A stretch of DNA of 64,000 bases from Lunularia cruciata. Lineage: Eukaryota; Streptophyta; Marchantiopsida; Lunulariales; Lunulariaceae. The DNA lies in assembly GCA_948567375.1 (NCBI GenBank), contig OX419756.1:66504552-66568551 (forward strand), in the 5' to 3' direction. The notes below the pieces were generated by a model. The model ran no database searches, was not told the DNA's origin, and was given only the letters and a program-made list of their open reading frames with translations. The position numbers and the translations under genes are program-made. The stretch's first letter is position 1. Every line of letters starts with the position of its first letter. Positions 18,740 through 30,390 of this stretch are shown one piece after another.

Positions 18740-19955
18740 TCAAGCTTTCAGTCCCATTGGAACTAATCAAGCTCCCAGTAGGCAGCTCAAAATCTCTTAT
18801 TGGGATTCCTTGTTTCCCTAATCATTTTGTCCCTAATCCACAAACTCCATCTAGGCAACTTGTTGAGGTCGTCCATTCCTAAGTAGGCAGTCAGCAATGC
18901 AATGTCTAACTTGGCAACAATTAAAACAACCGCTATTTTTTCATAATCTTTGTCTATCCGCTGTACCAAGTGGTCTCCGTTGGACAGCATCAATCTCCAT
19001 TGGTGCTGGTTCTTCCACCCGTGCATAGTGTACTGGTAGGCTTTGTGTAGATCAAGGTCAAGACCAAGTCGTTGCAACCAAGGAATCAAAGCGCTCAGCC
19101 AATTCATGGCTTTTTCTACATTTTGTGGTTCCCGCATGGTCACCTCCAATTTAGTTTGTGACTTCAATCCCCACACAAATCAATCTAGAACTTCACCTTC
19201 TTGTATATTTGGAATTTACATGATGATATTCTGAAAATTGTGTGATGTAGCTCCTTATTGAGCCAACTTGCTTCAACTCCGCCAATTTATCTTGTGCAGC
19301 TTGGGTGGCATTTATAGTTTGAAACCAACCCAATATTGAATTTTGCCCATGTCAAAATTGGTGCAACAATCTATTGTTCAGCTCGCTCTACTTGGAATCA
19401 CCACCAAAGTTTTTCCACACCATCTAATTGGCTAGAGACCAAGAGAATCTATTTCCATTCATCTTGAAGATTGGTGGCTTCAAAGTAATGTTTGTAGTCA
19501 AACAAAAAAATCTCCATTGTGCCCAGAAGATTCTTGCCTTCAAACACCTTAGGTTTTGGAAATCAAATGTGATCTTCTCCATCTCGAGTTGGTGCTCTCT
19601 CTATATGTTCTTGTTGTTGCTGATCTTGTTCATCCAACAATCAAGTAAGGTGCTTGATTTGTTGCTACATCACAAGGATAACGTCCGATATTGACACCAT
19701 ACCTACTACTCTATCCGACTACTCCCAATTTATCTAATTGATTAGCACATAGATGCAATATGTTCACCGTTCTCCATAAGTTACAACCGGAAGTATCAAG
19801 GGTTCCTTAAACATGGTGATCATATGTAGAAAATCCTGCCCAAAGCACAAAGTGATGAATTTTGTGAAACGATGCTTGGGTAATATCTAGACATGAAAAT
19901 CTCAATGGTTTGGTGGAAGTGGATTTGGTGGTCCATAAATTCCATCCATCCCATT
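18740..19955 (-). pseudogene. gag region of LTR-D
   Basis: The - strand frame 18787-19176 (129 aa) is open, with AMNWLSALIPWLQRLGLDLD and HGWKNQHQWRLMLSNGDHLV. It lies between the LTR-D primer site and its protease, so it should be gag, but I recognise no textbook gag motif and no zinc knuckle. Short open stretches and stops fill 19177-19955, where nothing else is recognisable. Confidence 0.5.
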
Positions 19956-19958
19956 CTT

Positions 19959-19970
19959 GCTCTGATACCA
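19959..19970 (-). other. Primer binding site of LTR-D, tRNA-iMet type
   Basis: On the - strand TGGTATCAGAGC lies one base from the LTR end; it is complementary to the 3' end of initiator tRNA-Met, the usual primer of plant chromoviruses. Confidence 0.85.
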
Positions 19971-19971
19971 A

Positions 19972-20380
19972 TGTAAAAGACCAAGACCAAGGAGAGAAAA
20001 AGGAGAATGGAAACTCTTGGGACACTTGAATGAGGGAAAACTTTGAATGCCTAGCACAAGCTTTGGCTTTAGTATTTATAGGTAGCATTCAAAGCCCTTG
20101 AGAAGCTTCCTTGAGCTGCTTTCTTAGAGTGCCAACCAAGTTAACTAGGAAGCTTCTCAAGAAGCTTCCTTATAGAAGCCGCCTGCTTGGCATGCAAGCT
20201 AGGCTAGTTAGAAGCTTCTAGCTTCCTTCTAAAAGCTACCTACTTGGAGCACAAGTTAACTAGTTAGGAAGCTTCCCATGAAGCTTCCTAGATGCTTCTA
20301 GAATATATTAGGCTAATATTTGGCTTATTCTCTACTTTGTTAGCCTTACTAACTACGTCGCTACACTCCATATTGTTACA
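19972..20380 (-). repeat. LTR-D, upstream (5') LTR
   Basis: On the - strand it starts TGTAACAATATGG and ends GGTCTTTTACA, 409 bp. It holds the same GAAGCTTC palindromes (about 20100-20290) and TATA box (20073-20080) as the other LTR. One GAA unit of the four-unit palindrome has been lost (GAAGCTTCTAGCTTC at about 20211). Flanked by attgg at 20381-20385. Confidence 0.88.
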
Positions 20381-20385
20381 ATTGG

Positions 20386-21330
20386 AGAGGGATTTTCAAG
20401 GATTGTCTTGATTATTGCAAAACTTGTCATGTTTGTCAAGATTTTGCTAGAAAGTCTACATCTACTCCACCACTTAAATCAATTCCATTGCTAGGACCTT
20501 TTGAGAAGTGGGTAATTGATTTTGTGGGTCCTCTCAATAGAACCCCAATGAACAATTGATATATTGTGGTAGTTATTGATTACCTTACCAAGTGAGTTGA
20601 GGCTAGACCATTGAGAGACAAGAATGAAGATGAAGTTGGTAGATTTCTTTATGAATGCATTATCACTAGATTTGGATGCCCTTTGGAGTTGGTTTCTAAT
20701 AGAGGACAAGAGTTTACAGGAAGCATCACTACATCCATGCTACAACATTTCTCTATCACATATAAAGTAACAATATTCTATAAGCCAAATTCCAATGGCT
20801 TGGGAGAGAGAACCAATCAGACCTTGTGCATGATGTTGGCCAAAGATGCAAAAATGGAGGGGGCTAAACATCATTGGGACAAGAGGATTCGTGCGGTTTT
20901 GTGGGAGTATAAGACAACCATGAAGACTTCCACCGGATATTCTCCATTTCCATTGATATATGGTATTAAGTCTATCCTACTTATTCACTTTGATCTTCCT
21001 ACCTTCCAAAGCATTCAAAGGAGATTGAAGAAAGCACAAGGAGGTGATGTAGAGAAGTCAAGGAAGGAATAACTCATGGAGTTGGAAGAGGCAAGAGCAG
21101 TTGCTATGGTTCGAATGGAGCAAGCCCAAAGGAAACAAAAGGAGAGCTATGACAAGAGGTAAGGCAAGAAGAAGGTGGATCCTTTCAAAGAAGGTGATTG
21201 GGTAATGTTGTTTGATTCTATTTGATTCAAGAGAGTACAAAAGAATTTTTTGCTTAAGTACTTTGGACCTTTCATAGTGGAGAAGGTGTGAGGCAATTAC
21301 AACTATGATCTCAAGGAGTTCGGAGGAAGA
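20386..21330 (+). pseudogene. Integrase (H1)
   Basis: Continues the H1 pol interrupted at 2184. Zinc region CKTCHVC; core VIDFVGPLNRT, LVSNRGQEFTG (the second catalytic D has become N) and NSNGLGERTNQT (E present). The main open frame is 20611-21072, with in-frame stops before and after it. The C-terminal KEGDWVMLFDS and KYFGPFIVEKV segment is cut off at 21330 by an LTR-A LTR. Very similar to the integrase start at 47169-47407. Confidence 0.85.
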
Positions 21331-21622
21331 TGTGGTACCCACATTTTTGTTTTTTTCTTATTTATGAAGAAGAAGTGTAGAGATGCAGTCATATTGCACC
21401 TGAATGACATCAAAAGGCAAAGAATGGAGTCTTTGGGTTGTTACCCAAAGTAAAGTGATTTCGTGTCAGGAGACAAATTACTTGAAGGGATCTTGTCAGC
21501 ATTCAACCCAAAGTAAGGAGACTTTGGCTCAAGGGCGCTCAACCTAAGGTGAGGAAAGTGTAACAACTTCCCTTTGGGGTTGAACATTCAAGAAAGTACC
21601 ACACAAAAAAATGGCTGGCCTA
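21331..21622 (+). mobile_element. LTR-A, first ~290 bp of an LTR (subtype like 48145)
   Basis: Begins TGTGGTACCCACATTTTTG and closely matches the first ~290 bp of the LTR at 48145. It is interrupted at 21622 by another LTR-A start. The insertion point is within the H1 integrase C-terminus (left target bases gaaga). The remainder of this LTR is not identified in the window. Confidence 0.75.
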
Positions 21623-23882
21623 TGTGGTACCCACAGTTTTTGGTTTTGGATAGTTTTAGGAAAATTTGAAGAAGAAGTACGTAAGTAAAGCCTAAAGAGG
21701 GCTAAAAAGCAAATAAATAAGAAGAAGCATGTGTTTGGGGCAAATCCAAAGTCAACCTTGGGTCAAGATCATAGGATCCAAGAGAGACACAAACACAAAG
21801 ATAGAGACACGAAGACGAAGAAGGCAAGACTTTGTATCAAGCGGTGTGGTCTGATCTGAAGAACCTGTAATAGACTTCTTCAAAGTTGGCCCAATCAAGA
21901 AAGTATGTGGGAAGAAAGTAATGGCCACGGGATCAACAAGTTCTTGATAGTGATAGGAAACCAATCACACAAAATGGGTGACTAGAGAGGAGAAACAATT
22001 GAAGAATGACCAATCAGCACAAGACTATAAAAGCAAGAGTTGTGCAAGGAAGCAGCACAATGTCCAATCGCTACCCTGTCCCTATTCAGAGTTGACCTAA
22101 AATAATGCAAATTGCAAATCCGTAGGAAGAGGAGCGGGTTAGGATCTTGGGAATGATCTTACACAAGAAGAAGTTGAGGAAACACACAATGATCCCAAAG
22201 TGAGTAAGCAGAGTGCAGTGAGGGGACTTGCAATTTGTAGATTAGAAGTAATAGCGTGGATTGAGGTCTTGGTGAGACTTTGTATCATGTTCTTGGCGTG
22301 GAACTGGAACTTTAGTTTTCCAAGTTTCATGGTAGAAATTGCAGCAAGCAATTGCAAGGATAGACCAACCCACAAGAGGAAGAGAGGAAACCCAGCTTGA
22401 TAGACAGAGTCGGATGGAGAGTAGTCCTGGGGGGAGAGGCAAGAGAGAGAGGAGGTACCACCTTCTATCAGAAGTGTGATGCTTTAGAAGAGACTACCAA
22501 AGTAAGAAATTTGTTCAATCAACCTCAAACCAAGAATGGGTATAAGGTGGATAGTTAAAGAGACTCCAAGCAAAGAGGGATTGCAATGTTTAAGCCAGAG
22601 CAAACCACCTATGTTACGATGCAACAAGCAGTGTTCTTTCACCAAATGTTTGCAAGAGAGGCAATAGATTGGGCAAAATGTTTGCATCAAAGAGTGGGGC
22701 AGATGATTTTGGAGTGGAGAATGGATACACCACCACATTATTTTGTGCCCTTCACAACGCACTTTTACTTTGGGTTGAACTTGCTGACTTTGGAAGAAAG
22801 AAATCAAATGCGCTTGCACTTTCATCCGGATTTGTGGAAGGAAGTAGATGCAGATGAACAATATTATATGGAGAGGGTGCAAGATGGAGATAAGTACTAC
22901 AAGAAAATTGGGAAGGAGAAAATTGTAGCAATTGATATTCTGAGGGCTAGAAAGAGAGCCAAGCTTGAGAGTCGCCTTGCAACAATCTAGCCTCAGAAGG
23001 TGCCAAAGCTTAATCAAACGACAATGATGGTGAATGTGAATGAAGCCAGACCAGAATTGGAAGAAGAGTTGGAAGGAGAAATTGGGTTGAAGGAAGAAGC
23101 GTCAAGAGAAGAAGAGGAGTTCACTTTGCAAAGTAAAGAGTAGTGGCAATGAAAGCAAGGCGGAGTTCCGGCAAACACAAAGGCTGATGGGAGATACAAT
23201 GAATCCGAGTCCAAAAGTTGCTCCGATTGAACAAGGAAGTGAGAAGAAGGAAGAAGAAGTAGTGGCATGACCACAAACTACTAGATAGAAGAATAGTGTG
23301 AATGTAGCCAAGGTGGGGCCAGTAAAGTTGTCATGGAAGAGGAGGAAAGCTCGGATGGTGAAACCTTGAAAGTATGAAGATTGCAACTTTGGGGTAAGGT
23401 GCAAGAAGTAGAGTTGCTGGAAGACAAAGGCCAAGCCGATGACAAGAAATGCAAAGTGGTGTATCTATCAAAGGTAGTATGTTTGTTGTTAGTGTTTTTG
23501 TAGCAAAAGAAAGTAGAGATGGTAAGTGGCAATCTCAATGTGTGCGATGAGTTGGCCCGGAGTGCGGAAACCTCATTGTTGCAAAGTAAGTTAATGAGGG
23601 TGGAGATGGAAGCCAAAGAACTTTGGGTTGAGGAGATTCTTTGGAGTAAGCCTTTTGAAGTGATGAGGGAGGATTTAGTAAAGTGTTGTGAGAAGGCAAA
23701 GGAGATGATGGCCTTGGTTGTAGTGTTGAAGGGAGAAATCATAGATATCCGAGTAGAGTTAATACACTCAAAAGGCAAGTACAACAATGATGGAGCATGA
23801 ATTGGAAAGTCTCAAGAAGGAGGCTATTGAGAAAGATTGAGCCTAGCAATGAGAGTTAGTAGAGTGCGGTAGAGAAGAAGAT
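21623..23882 (+). mobile_element. LTR-A, divergent long LTR, 5' part
   Basis: Begins TGTGGTACCCACAG inside the previous LTR. The U3 start differs from the main type. A TATAAAAG box is at 22026 and an ATG at 22060 opens SNRYPVPI, resembling the SSNFPLPL start of LTR-ORF. It is interrupted at 23882 by a solo LTR on the - strand and continues at 27670. Confidence 0.75.
22200..23800 (+). pseudogene. LTR-ORF, divergent copy
   Basis: The conserved domain is readable in pieces. 22200-22400 gives LAWNWNFSFPSFMVEI and KRKRGNPA. 22586-22990 gives KPEQTTYVTMQQAVFFHQMF, then DTPPHYFVPFTTHFYFGLNL and MRLHFHPDLWKEVDADEQYY. The positions kept (PE-TTYV, QAVFFH, PPHY-VPF--HFY-GLNLL, HFHPDL--EVDA-EQ) are those kept in the main type although the flanks are very different. 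That points to past selection on the protein. After 22990 the linker and coiled coil are eroded; 23519-23800 is a last helical stretch. Confidence 0.7.
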
Positions 23883-24676
23883 TGTGACAACCCGGCAAAT
23901 ATCACTTTTGCGGTAATCGGGTAATGTAAAGTTTGTTCCCGCAGAGATATGAGTCAGAATTGGTCAAATACAAAGTCAAAGTAACAATGTAGTTCTTCTT
24001 GGTTGCATCTGTAATCTCTCAGGTAGAAACCACACCCAGAAGAGAGTAACAAACACTAATTTGCAATCTTGTCACAAATTAACACTTCTTAATCACAACT
24101 CTAACAAATCTTTCCAAACAATCTTGATTGTGATGATTCAGGCTCTCCTAAAAATGGCACTTCACTGAAAAACGACTTTGCCTCAGAATTGTGTTCCACC
24201 CCTCCACTGAAGGCACAACTTCCTCAATTGAAATTGCTTCACATCAACCTTGCACTGCACTCACAAATGCAGGATACTACCAACACTACAATTCCTCTCA
24301 GATCTGTCAAGGCATTGCTTCGATTGCACTTCACTCAAGATCAAACACACAGAATGAAGATCAAGGCCGTGGAACCCAACATCCAACAAGCACTCTGACT
24401 TGCACTTCAAATTTCTTCACACACTCACAAACACAATTGCAAAGTTGATACTCAAAATCAAGCTCAAGCAACAAGCACTGCTTCATAGCACTTTGCTTTA
24501 TCTATTCTCAAAAATTATGAGCACTGAATAACATTTCTCTACAAATGTCACTCTTAAATAGTGAAGCAATTGACAGTTCTAACAACTAGACCGTTCTACA
24601 ACAACTCTTCTAACCTACAGATCCAAAATGACAATGCACCTCTTCATATCTGCCTCTTCAAATCTCAAAATTGTTA

Positions 24677-27254
24677 CTAATCCAATCCGATGTCTACTTT
24701 GTCATCGGTTTTCAAACCCGAACCCAAAGTAATTTTACTTCTTACTATTCTGTCCTCGAGTTTCATATCTTTTACTTCTTCTACCAGATCCAGCAATTCT
24801 CTTTCTTGATATGAAATTCCACTAGTGGGTAACCCTTCTAAACCTTCATCTCTTGACCCACTCTTCTCTAATGTCTCCGATGGTAACTCCAAAGACATCT
24901 ATACTCCTATGTTATCTACTTTGGGTTTGGCTCTAACATCCTTCCGAAGTTTTTCTATCTCCAACTTTACTAAGTCTAATCTAATCGCAATATTATATTC
25001 TACCTCTAAGATCTTCCTATCTACACGAGTCTTGAGACTTATCAGCAGCGCGTTCAAATCAATATCTTTTGCATGTCTTTGCCTCGTCTACTGCACCAAC
25101 AATTTCAACTTGTGCAGCCTTGTTTCTTCAATTCAAACATTGGCCTTTATACTCAACATCGCGTTCATCTTGAGGACAATCTCCTTCAACAGCTCCAATT
25201 GTACTTTCCTTTCTTGCTCTTGATCTGCAAGCCAATCCTCCCTGTACATCGCCAACTCTGCTTTGGACTCAGCTTTCACCGTTTCCCTCTCCTTCTTTTG
25301 TACAATCTCCTCCTCTTGATTACAAAGTAACTCTCGTAATCTTTCTTCTTCCCTATATCGTGCTGCTAACTCCCTTTGCCAGAGCTGCTTCTTCTCTTCT
25401 ACACTCTCCATCACCTTATCAAGCTCTTGATCCTTTGTTGCTACTCTCACCATATCATGGATAAGTTCTACTCTTGAATCAGCAAACTGTTGCTTCAAGA
25501 TCTCATATTCTGCTACTTGCCTTTCCCTTTCTATGTCACTCTTCTTAACGAGCTCTTCTAGATATCTCACTTCTCTCTTTAGGTCTTCAATTACCTGAGT
25601 CTTCACTATTGCCTTCGCTCGCAGTACTTCACTTTCCTCCTCACCTTGGGTTATGATTTTCTTCAACTCCAAGTTCTCTTCTTCTAATCGTGCTAAGACC
25701 TACAACACGGTCTTCACCTCCAGACACTTTGATTGCATCTCCTTCTTCCTGTGTTCTAAGTTCACCATCAGAGAATACACAACCTCCCGCAGGTACTCTA
25801 CTCCATTGCTTGCTACTACCTCCTCTTGTGCAGCAACTTCCTTTCACACTTCATGTTCATCCGATACTTGCCTTCTTCTTTGCAGTCTTTGTATCGGAAC
25901 TGACGCCTTGCTTCTTGAGCTTTTGTTCATTTCTTTGTTTACTTTACTCGGACCTGCATTACATTTTGCCTTGCGTCTCGAGAAAACTCCCCTCTGAACT
26001 GCAATCTTCTTCTCTTTGGCCTTGGGTATCTCATCCTCCAACTTTGTTTTGTCCTTGGCCTTAGTCTCCGCCTACACTTCCTCTTCCATTTCTACAGCAA
26101 CAAGCACCGACGTCATTTCTCCTCCTTCATTGCTGTCGCTACTCGTATCTCGACTCTGTAGCATTAGCTCGGGCTCCTCCTTGAGTTCCGAGTCTTCGGA
26201 CTTGCACTTGGCTTCACCTTCAGAGTCTTCATCTTCTGACTCGATCACCACCATGCCTCGCCTTGGGTTTCCTCTTCTGGTCTTCCAAGGTTTTGTCTTG
26301 TCTTTGGCTTTGCCCTGCTGACTTCTCTTCTTTAGTTTTGGATTACTCACTTTGATCTCCACATTCTTCCCCATTTTCTTGTAGTACTCGTCGGTGCTTC
26401 TGATTTGTAAGATGTACTGCTGCTCCTCTACATTGACCTCCCTTCTTAAATCAAGATGGAAATGCGACACCATCCGAGTTTTCTCCGCCAAGTTCAGCAA
26501 ATTCAACCCGAAGTAGAAATGGGCTGCAAATGGCACAATGTAATGTGGAGGCAATTTATCCTGCAGATTCCACACCATTTGTCACGTTCTCCCATGGAAA
26601 CACCTCACCCAATTGATTGGTTCTCCTGCAAAAAATTTGTGAAAGAACACCGCTTGGTGTTTCATCACATAGGTTGTTCTCTCTAGCTTTAGAATCGCCA
26701 TCAGAGCACTCACAATTCCCCTCTTGACAGGATCTTTATAGCTCTTGACTTTGTACCCATTCTTCGTTCGCTTTGACGAGAATGCATCTCTCACTTCTTG
26801 GGTTTCTTTGGCTATCTCTCCCTTCTCCAAGAATGTGGCACCCTGCTCCGTGCTTGCTTGCTTCCTTCCCCAGTACTAATTTCCAATCCGCCTCTGTCCA
26901 GCAAGCCGGATTTCCCCTCTTCCCTTCTTCTTTGGGTCCATCAAGGCACTTGCTCTTGATGATCTTAGTCATGAAACCTGGAAAACTAACATTCCAGTTC
27001 CATGCCAAGAATGTAATCCAAAGTTGGCTCAAGACTTTGATTCTTGCGATTACATCCAACCTCCAAATTGCATGATTCCTCACGGTGAATTTGGAGTTCT
27101 TCTTTCCTCCTCCCATCTCTCCTGCTTTCTCATTTTCTCTCGGTTTCACTCTTGCAACTTTTCCCTCACAGACTAGTGCATCTTCCACTCTATTTCCCTT
27201 CCCATGATCACTTGTTGGATGATTTCTCAACGGCGAAGGAAAATTGCTCAACAT
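24677..27254 (-). pseudogene. LTR-ORF in solo LTR (- strand), disrupted
   Basis: ATG at 27254 (complement), 18 bases after TATA 27273-27281. 26736-27290 covers the N-terminus up to the KRGNPACW stretch, then a frameshift. 26582-26830 and 26072-26578 cover the rest of the conserved domain (TTYVMKHQAVFFHKFFAGEP; LPPHYIVPFAAHFYFGLNLL) and the basic linker with VVIESEDEDSEGEA. 25133-25672 is the coiled coil. The end KTDDKVDIGLD is at 24677. A handful of stops and two frame changes interrupt it. Confidence 0.8.
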
Positions 27255-27272
27255 TGCTTTGTTGCGAGCTTG

Positions 27273-27281
27273 ATTTTTATA
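27273..27281 (-). promoter_or_regulatory. TATA box in front of LTR-ORF (solo LTR)
   Basis: TATAAAAAT on the - strand, 18 bases before the ATG, the same spacing as in the complete element. Confidence 0.65.
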
Positions 27282-27669
27282 GAGTTGCACTTTCTTTGTC
27301 TTTCTTCACTTTGAGTTTCTACCGGGAAATCACACCTCTTGCATGCACCTGTCACTATCAATTGTACTTTGCGCATATGGGCCGCTAGTTTTGAACGGTC
27401 CCTTCTTGAATTTTTCACCCCAACAAAAGATTGTTAGACAAACTTCGCCTCGGGTTGAGCTCCTCCCAATACAAAGACTCCTTACTCCGGGTTGTATGCT
27501 GATAGGGCATTTCCGAGTACTTTGCCTTATAACCCAAAGTCACTTTACTTTGGGTTTCATCCCAAAGACTCTTTTCTTTGCCTTCTTCGGCCATATAGGC
27601 ACAATCCGACTTCTCTATACACTTCTTCTTCTTTATTTTGAACAAAAAAACTGTGGGCACCACAAAGAT

Positions 27670-28610
27670 CAATTGCAAGGACTGGTGATGGTAGCAGAGG
27701 AGCAAATCTTTGTGAATTGGAGGAAGAAGGAGGCATTTAAGGCTGAATTTGAAGACGAGCTCCAGATGTATTGTAATGAATTGGAGGAAGAAAGGAAGAA
27801 GGAGAAGCTCAAGATCGTAATAGAAGCCAATGAGGTAGTCAATGTAGTAAATGAAATCAAGGCAATGCTGAGCATGGAATTTGGACATAAACTTGAGGAA
27901 GCAAGATTGCATGAGCTGGAATTATTGATGCAAGAGACGCACAAGCAAAAGGTGAAGGACACGGAGTTGAACAATTTGTTAATTTGTCTACAAGAACGTG
28001 TACATAGGAAGATGGTAGAGGTAGGAGACAATGTGTCTCAGACTGGATCTTGTTAAAACGGAGTTAGACAAACTTTATAGTGAGGAACAAGAAGTAAGGA
28101 GACCTGAAGTTGTAGAAGTAGGAGTATAGGTGTCTTTGGAGTGGTCCTTTGAGACATTAGAGAGGAGTGGGTTGCAAGATAAGGAAGTAGATAGGTTACC
28201 TACAGTGTAATTGTAGATCAGGAAGAAAAAGTAGTAGAAATAGTGAGGGACTTAGTAGAACTATATATACCCAAAGAGGGAGAGGTAATAGGAAGATCAT
28301 TGGGTTTGGAAGCTGAAGTTGAGGTTGACAGCGGATTGGATTAGAACCAATTTGAGATATGAAGAGATGCATTGTCATTTTAGATCTGCATGTAGGAAGA
28401 GTTGTTAGGAAATGGTATAGTTGTTAGTAACTATCAAGTGCTCTGCATATTTTAGAGGTGGCATTAGTAGTGTTATGTTGTTCAGTATTCATAATTTATG
28501 AAGATAGATAAAGCAAAGTGCTGATTTTAGTGCTTGTTGCTTGAGCTTAATTCCGAGTATCAACTCTATGTCTGTGCTTGTGAGTGTGTGGAGAATTTAG
28601 AAGTGCACAA
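27670..28610 (+). mobile_element. LTR-A, 3' part of the LTR begun at 21623
   Basis: Continues the divergent LTR after the solo insertion. 27670-28056 encodes the coiled coil end (DELQMYCNELEEERKKEKLK; VHRKMVEVGDNVS). From about 28350 come the conserved R/U5 sequences. Homology stops near 28610, well before the expected LTR end, where it joins another LTR-A fragment without a duplication. Confidence 0.7.
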
Positions 28611-30390
28611 GACATTAGTGTATGAGACAAATGGTGTGGAACTTGCGGGACAAGTTGCCTCCACACTACATTGTGCTATTTGCCGCCCATTTCTACTTGG
28701 GACTAAAAATTACTAAACACGGTGAAGAGACACAAGATGGTGTCACATTTCCATCCTGACTTGAGAAAAGATGTTGGTGAAGAGGAGCAGTAGTACATTC
28801 TGCAAATCAGAAGTTGTGATGAGTACTATGCACAGATGAGGCAAAGCGTGCATGTGGGGTTGAATACTCCAAAGTCAAAGAAGAGGAGTCAACAAGGAGA
28901 AGAAGAAGAAGTAGCGGTGACAAGACCGTTGAAGATCAAAAAATTAAACCCAAGGAAAGACCTGGTGGTAATTGCCTCATTGGGAGAAGAATCAAAAAGG
29001 GGAAGCCAGGTACAAGTTAGAAGACCTAGAGAAGGAGGAAGAACCTGAACTCAAGTTGCAGAGTGGTGAAGCAAGCAGCAAGAGTGAAGATGGAGTGGAG
29101 ACGTAGTCGGTACTAGAGGAGGAAGAAGAAAAGCTAGAGATGGCAGAGGAATGTAACCCAAGACAAGAAGAGGAAGTTCTAGAGAAAAAGGAGAAGAGGG
29201 TGATCCTTCAAAGAGGGGTCCATTCCAAAAGGAAGGTGACATATGAGGCGGGGCCAAGTAGAAGAAGAGAAGTAGAGAGTGGAAGTTTGGGAAGTGAAGA
29301 ATCCATCCCCATAAGACAATTGCGGCTAAGAAGAAGAGTGTCAAGTGAAGAAGAAGCAAAGAAGGAGAAAAGTCCACAAGTTGGGGTAAATCAAACTAGA
29401 GGAGTAGAGTATTTTCATGAGGTTGTATGCCTACTGTTAGTGAAGTTGGAGGAGACAAAGAAAGAGATGCACTTGCAATGTTGCAAGTGTTGGCGAGATT
29501 ACAAAAAGAGAACTTGGAGTTTAAGGAGAGCATAATCCAAGGTGAGAAGCAGAGGGAAGTACTACAAGTAGTTGCAGTAGTACAAAATCAAGTAATTGAA
29601 AATTTAGAAGAAGGAAGTGGGAAGTAAAGAGAGGATAATCAAGCAAAATGACATAGGGAAGACAGATAGCATAGTATGAAATCTTGAAATAACAATTTGT
29701 TGATTCACGATTAGAAATCATTCATGTTATTACAAGAGTAGTAGAGAAAGAGCAAGAGCTCAATAGAGTGATAGAGAGTATAGAAGAGAAGAAGTTGTTG
29801 GTGCAAGAGACGAGGAGGAGAAATGCAAAGGATAGAGATTTGAATGCTTTGTTGATTAGTCTCAGAACTTGTGTAGATAGGAAGATATTGGAAGTGGAAG
29901 AGAATATCACAATCAAATTAGATTTAGTTAAGTTAAAGATAGATAAACTTTAGAAAGATGTAAGAGCAAAGCCCACAGTTGATGAAGTAGGAATACAGAT
30001 ATCTTGGGAGTTGTCATTGGAGATATTAGTGAAAGATGTGTCAAAAGATAAAGAGTTAGATAAGGTACCCACTAGTGTAATTGTAGTTTAGAGTGAAGAA
30101 GTACTAGAAATAGTGAGGATTTGGTAGACTCAGATAGACCCAAAGATAGAGTAGTATGTGAGGTTACTTTGCGGTGGAAGCCGAGCAAGAAGTAGACATC
30201 GGAGCAGAGTAGGAACAATTTTGAGATTTGAAGAGGCAGATATGAAGAGGTGCATTGTCATTTTGGATCTATGTGCAAGAAGAGTTGTTGTAGAACAGTA
30301 TAGTTGTTGGTAACTGTTGATTGCTTTACTATTTAAGAGGAGCATTCATAGTCATATGTTGTTTAGTATTCATAATTTTTGAGAATAGAT
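28611..30390 (+). mobile_element. LTR-A, internal fragment of a further LTR
   Basis: Starts inside LTR-ORF and runs through to the R region (TATTTAAGAGG near 30322). It ends abruptly at about 30390 against - strand protease sequence. Both ends lack TG/CA termini and duplications, so deletion or rearrangement formed them. Confidence 0.7.
28640..30212 (+). pseudogene. LTR-ORF fragment
   Basis: Begins mid-domain (NGVELAGQVAS in one frame, LPPHYIVLFAAHFYLGL in another). It continues with the basic linker and LVVIASLGEESK (28950-29010), a second basic patch (RQLRLRRRVSSEEEAKKEK) near 29310, coiled-coil pieces at 29427-29627 and 29768-29953, and the terminal AEQEVDIGAE near 30190. It is broken into at least five frames and has lost its N-terminus. 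Confidence 0.65.

Larger units (their letters stand above)
2185..20380 (-). mobile_element. LTR-D chromovirus (Ty3/gypsy) on - strand, TSD attgg
   Basis: LTR copies lie at 2185-2609 and 19972-20380, both running from TGTAAAAGACC to GTTAYA as read on +. The duplication attgg is present at 2180-2184 and 20381-20385. On the - strand the order is LTR, tRNA-iMet primer site, gag, protease, RT, RNase H, integrase, chromodomain remnant, polypurine tract, LTR. The complete LTR-A element at 5961-18734 is inserted between its gag and protease. Many frame breaks and replaced active-site residues show that it is old and inactive. Confidence 0.9.
770..21330 (+). mobile_element. Host element H1: Athila-like Ty3/gypsy pol (LTR-B type), split by nested insertions
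   Basis: Two blocks on the + strand, 770-2184 and 20386-21330, join perfectly when the LTR-D element (2185-20380) and one copy of its attgg duplication are removed. The joined frame reads from the spacer after RNase H straight into the integrase zinc region. The encoded protein closely resembles that of the LTR-B element at 46400-47400. The left end is cut by an inserted LTR-A, the right end by another LTR-A at 21331. Its own LTRs and gag are not in the window at this locus. Confidence 0.85.
23883..27664 (-). mobile_element. Solo LTR-A (long type, 3782 bp), TSD aagat
   Basis: Left end TGTGACAACCCGG (LTR 3' end read backwards), right end GGGCACCACA. The duplications aagat lie at 23878-23882 and 27665-27669. 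No internal region is attached, so this is a solo LTR left by recombination between two LTRs. TATA 27273-27281 (-), inverted repeat near 27528. Confidence 0.93.
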
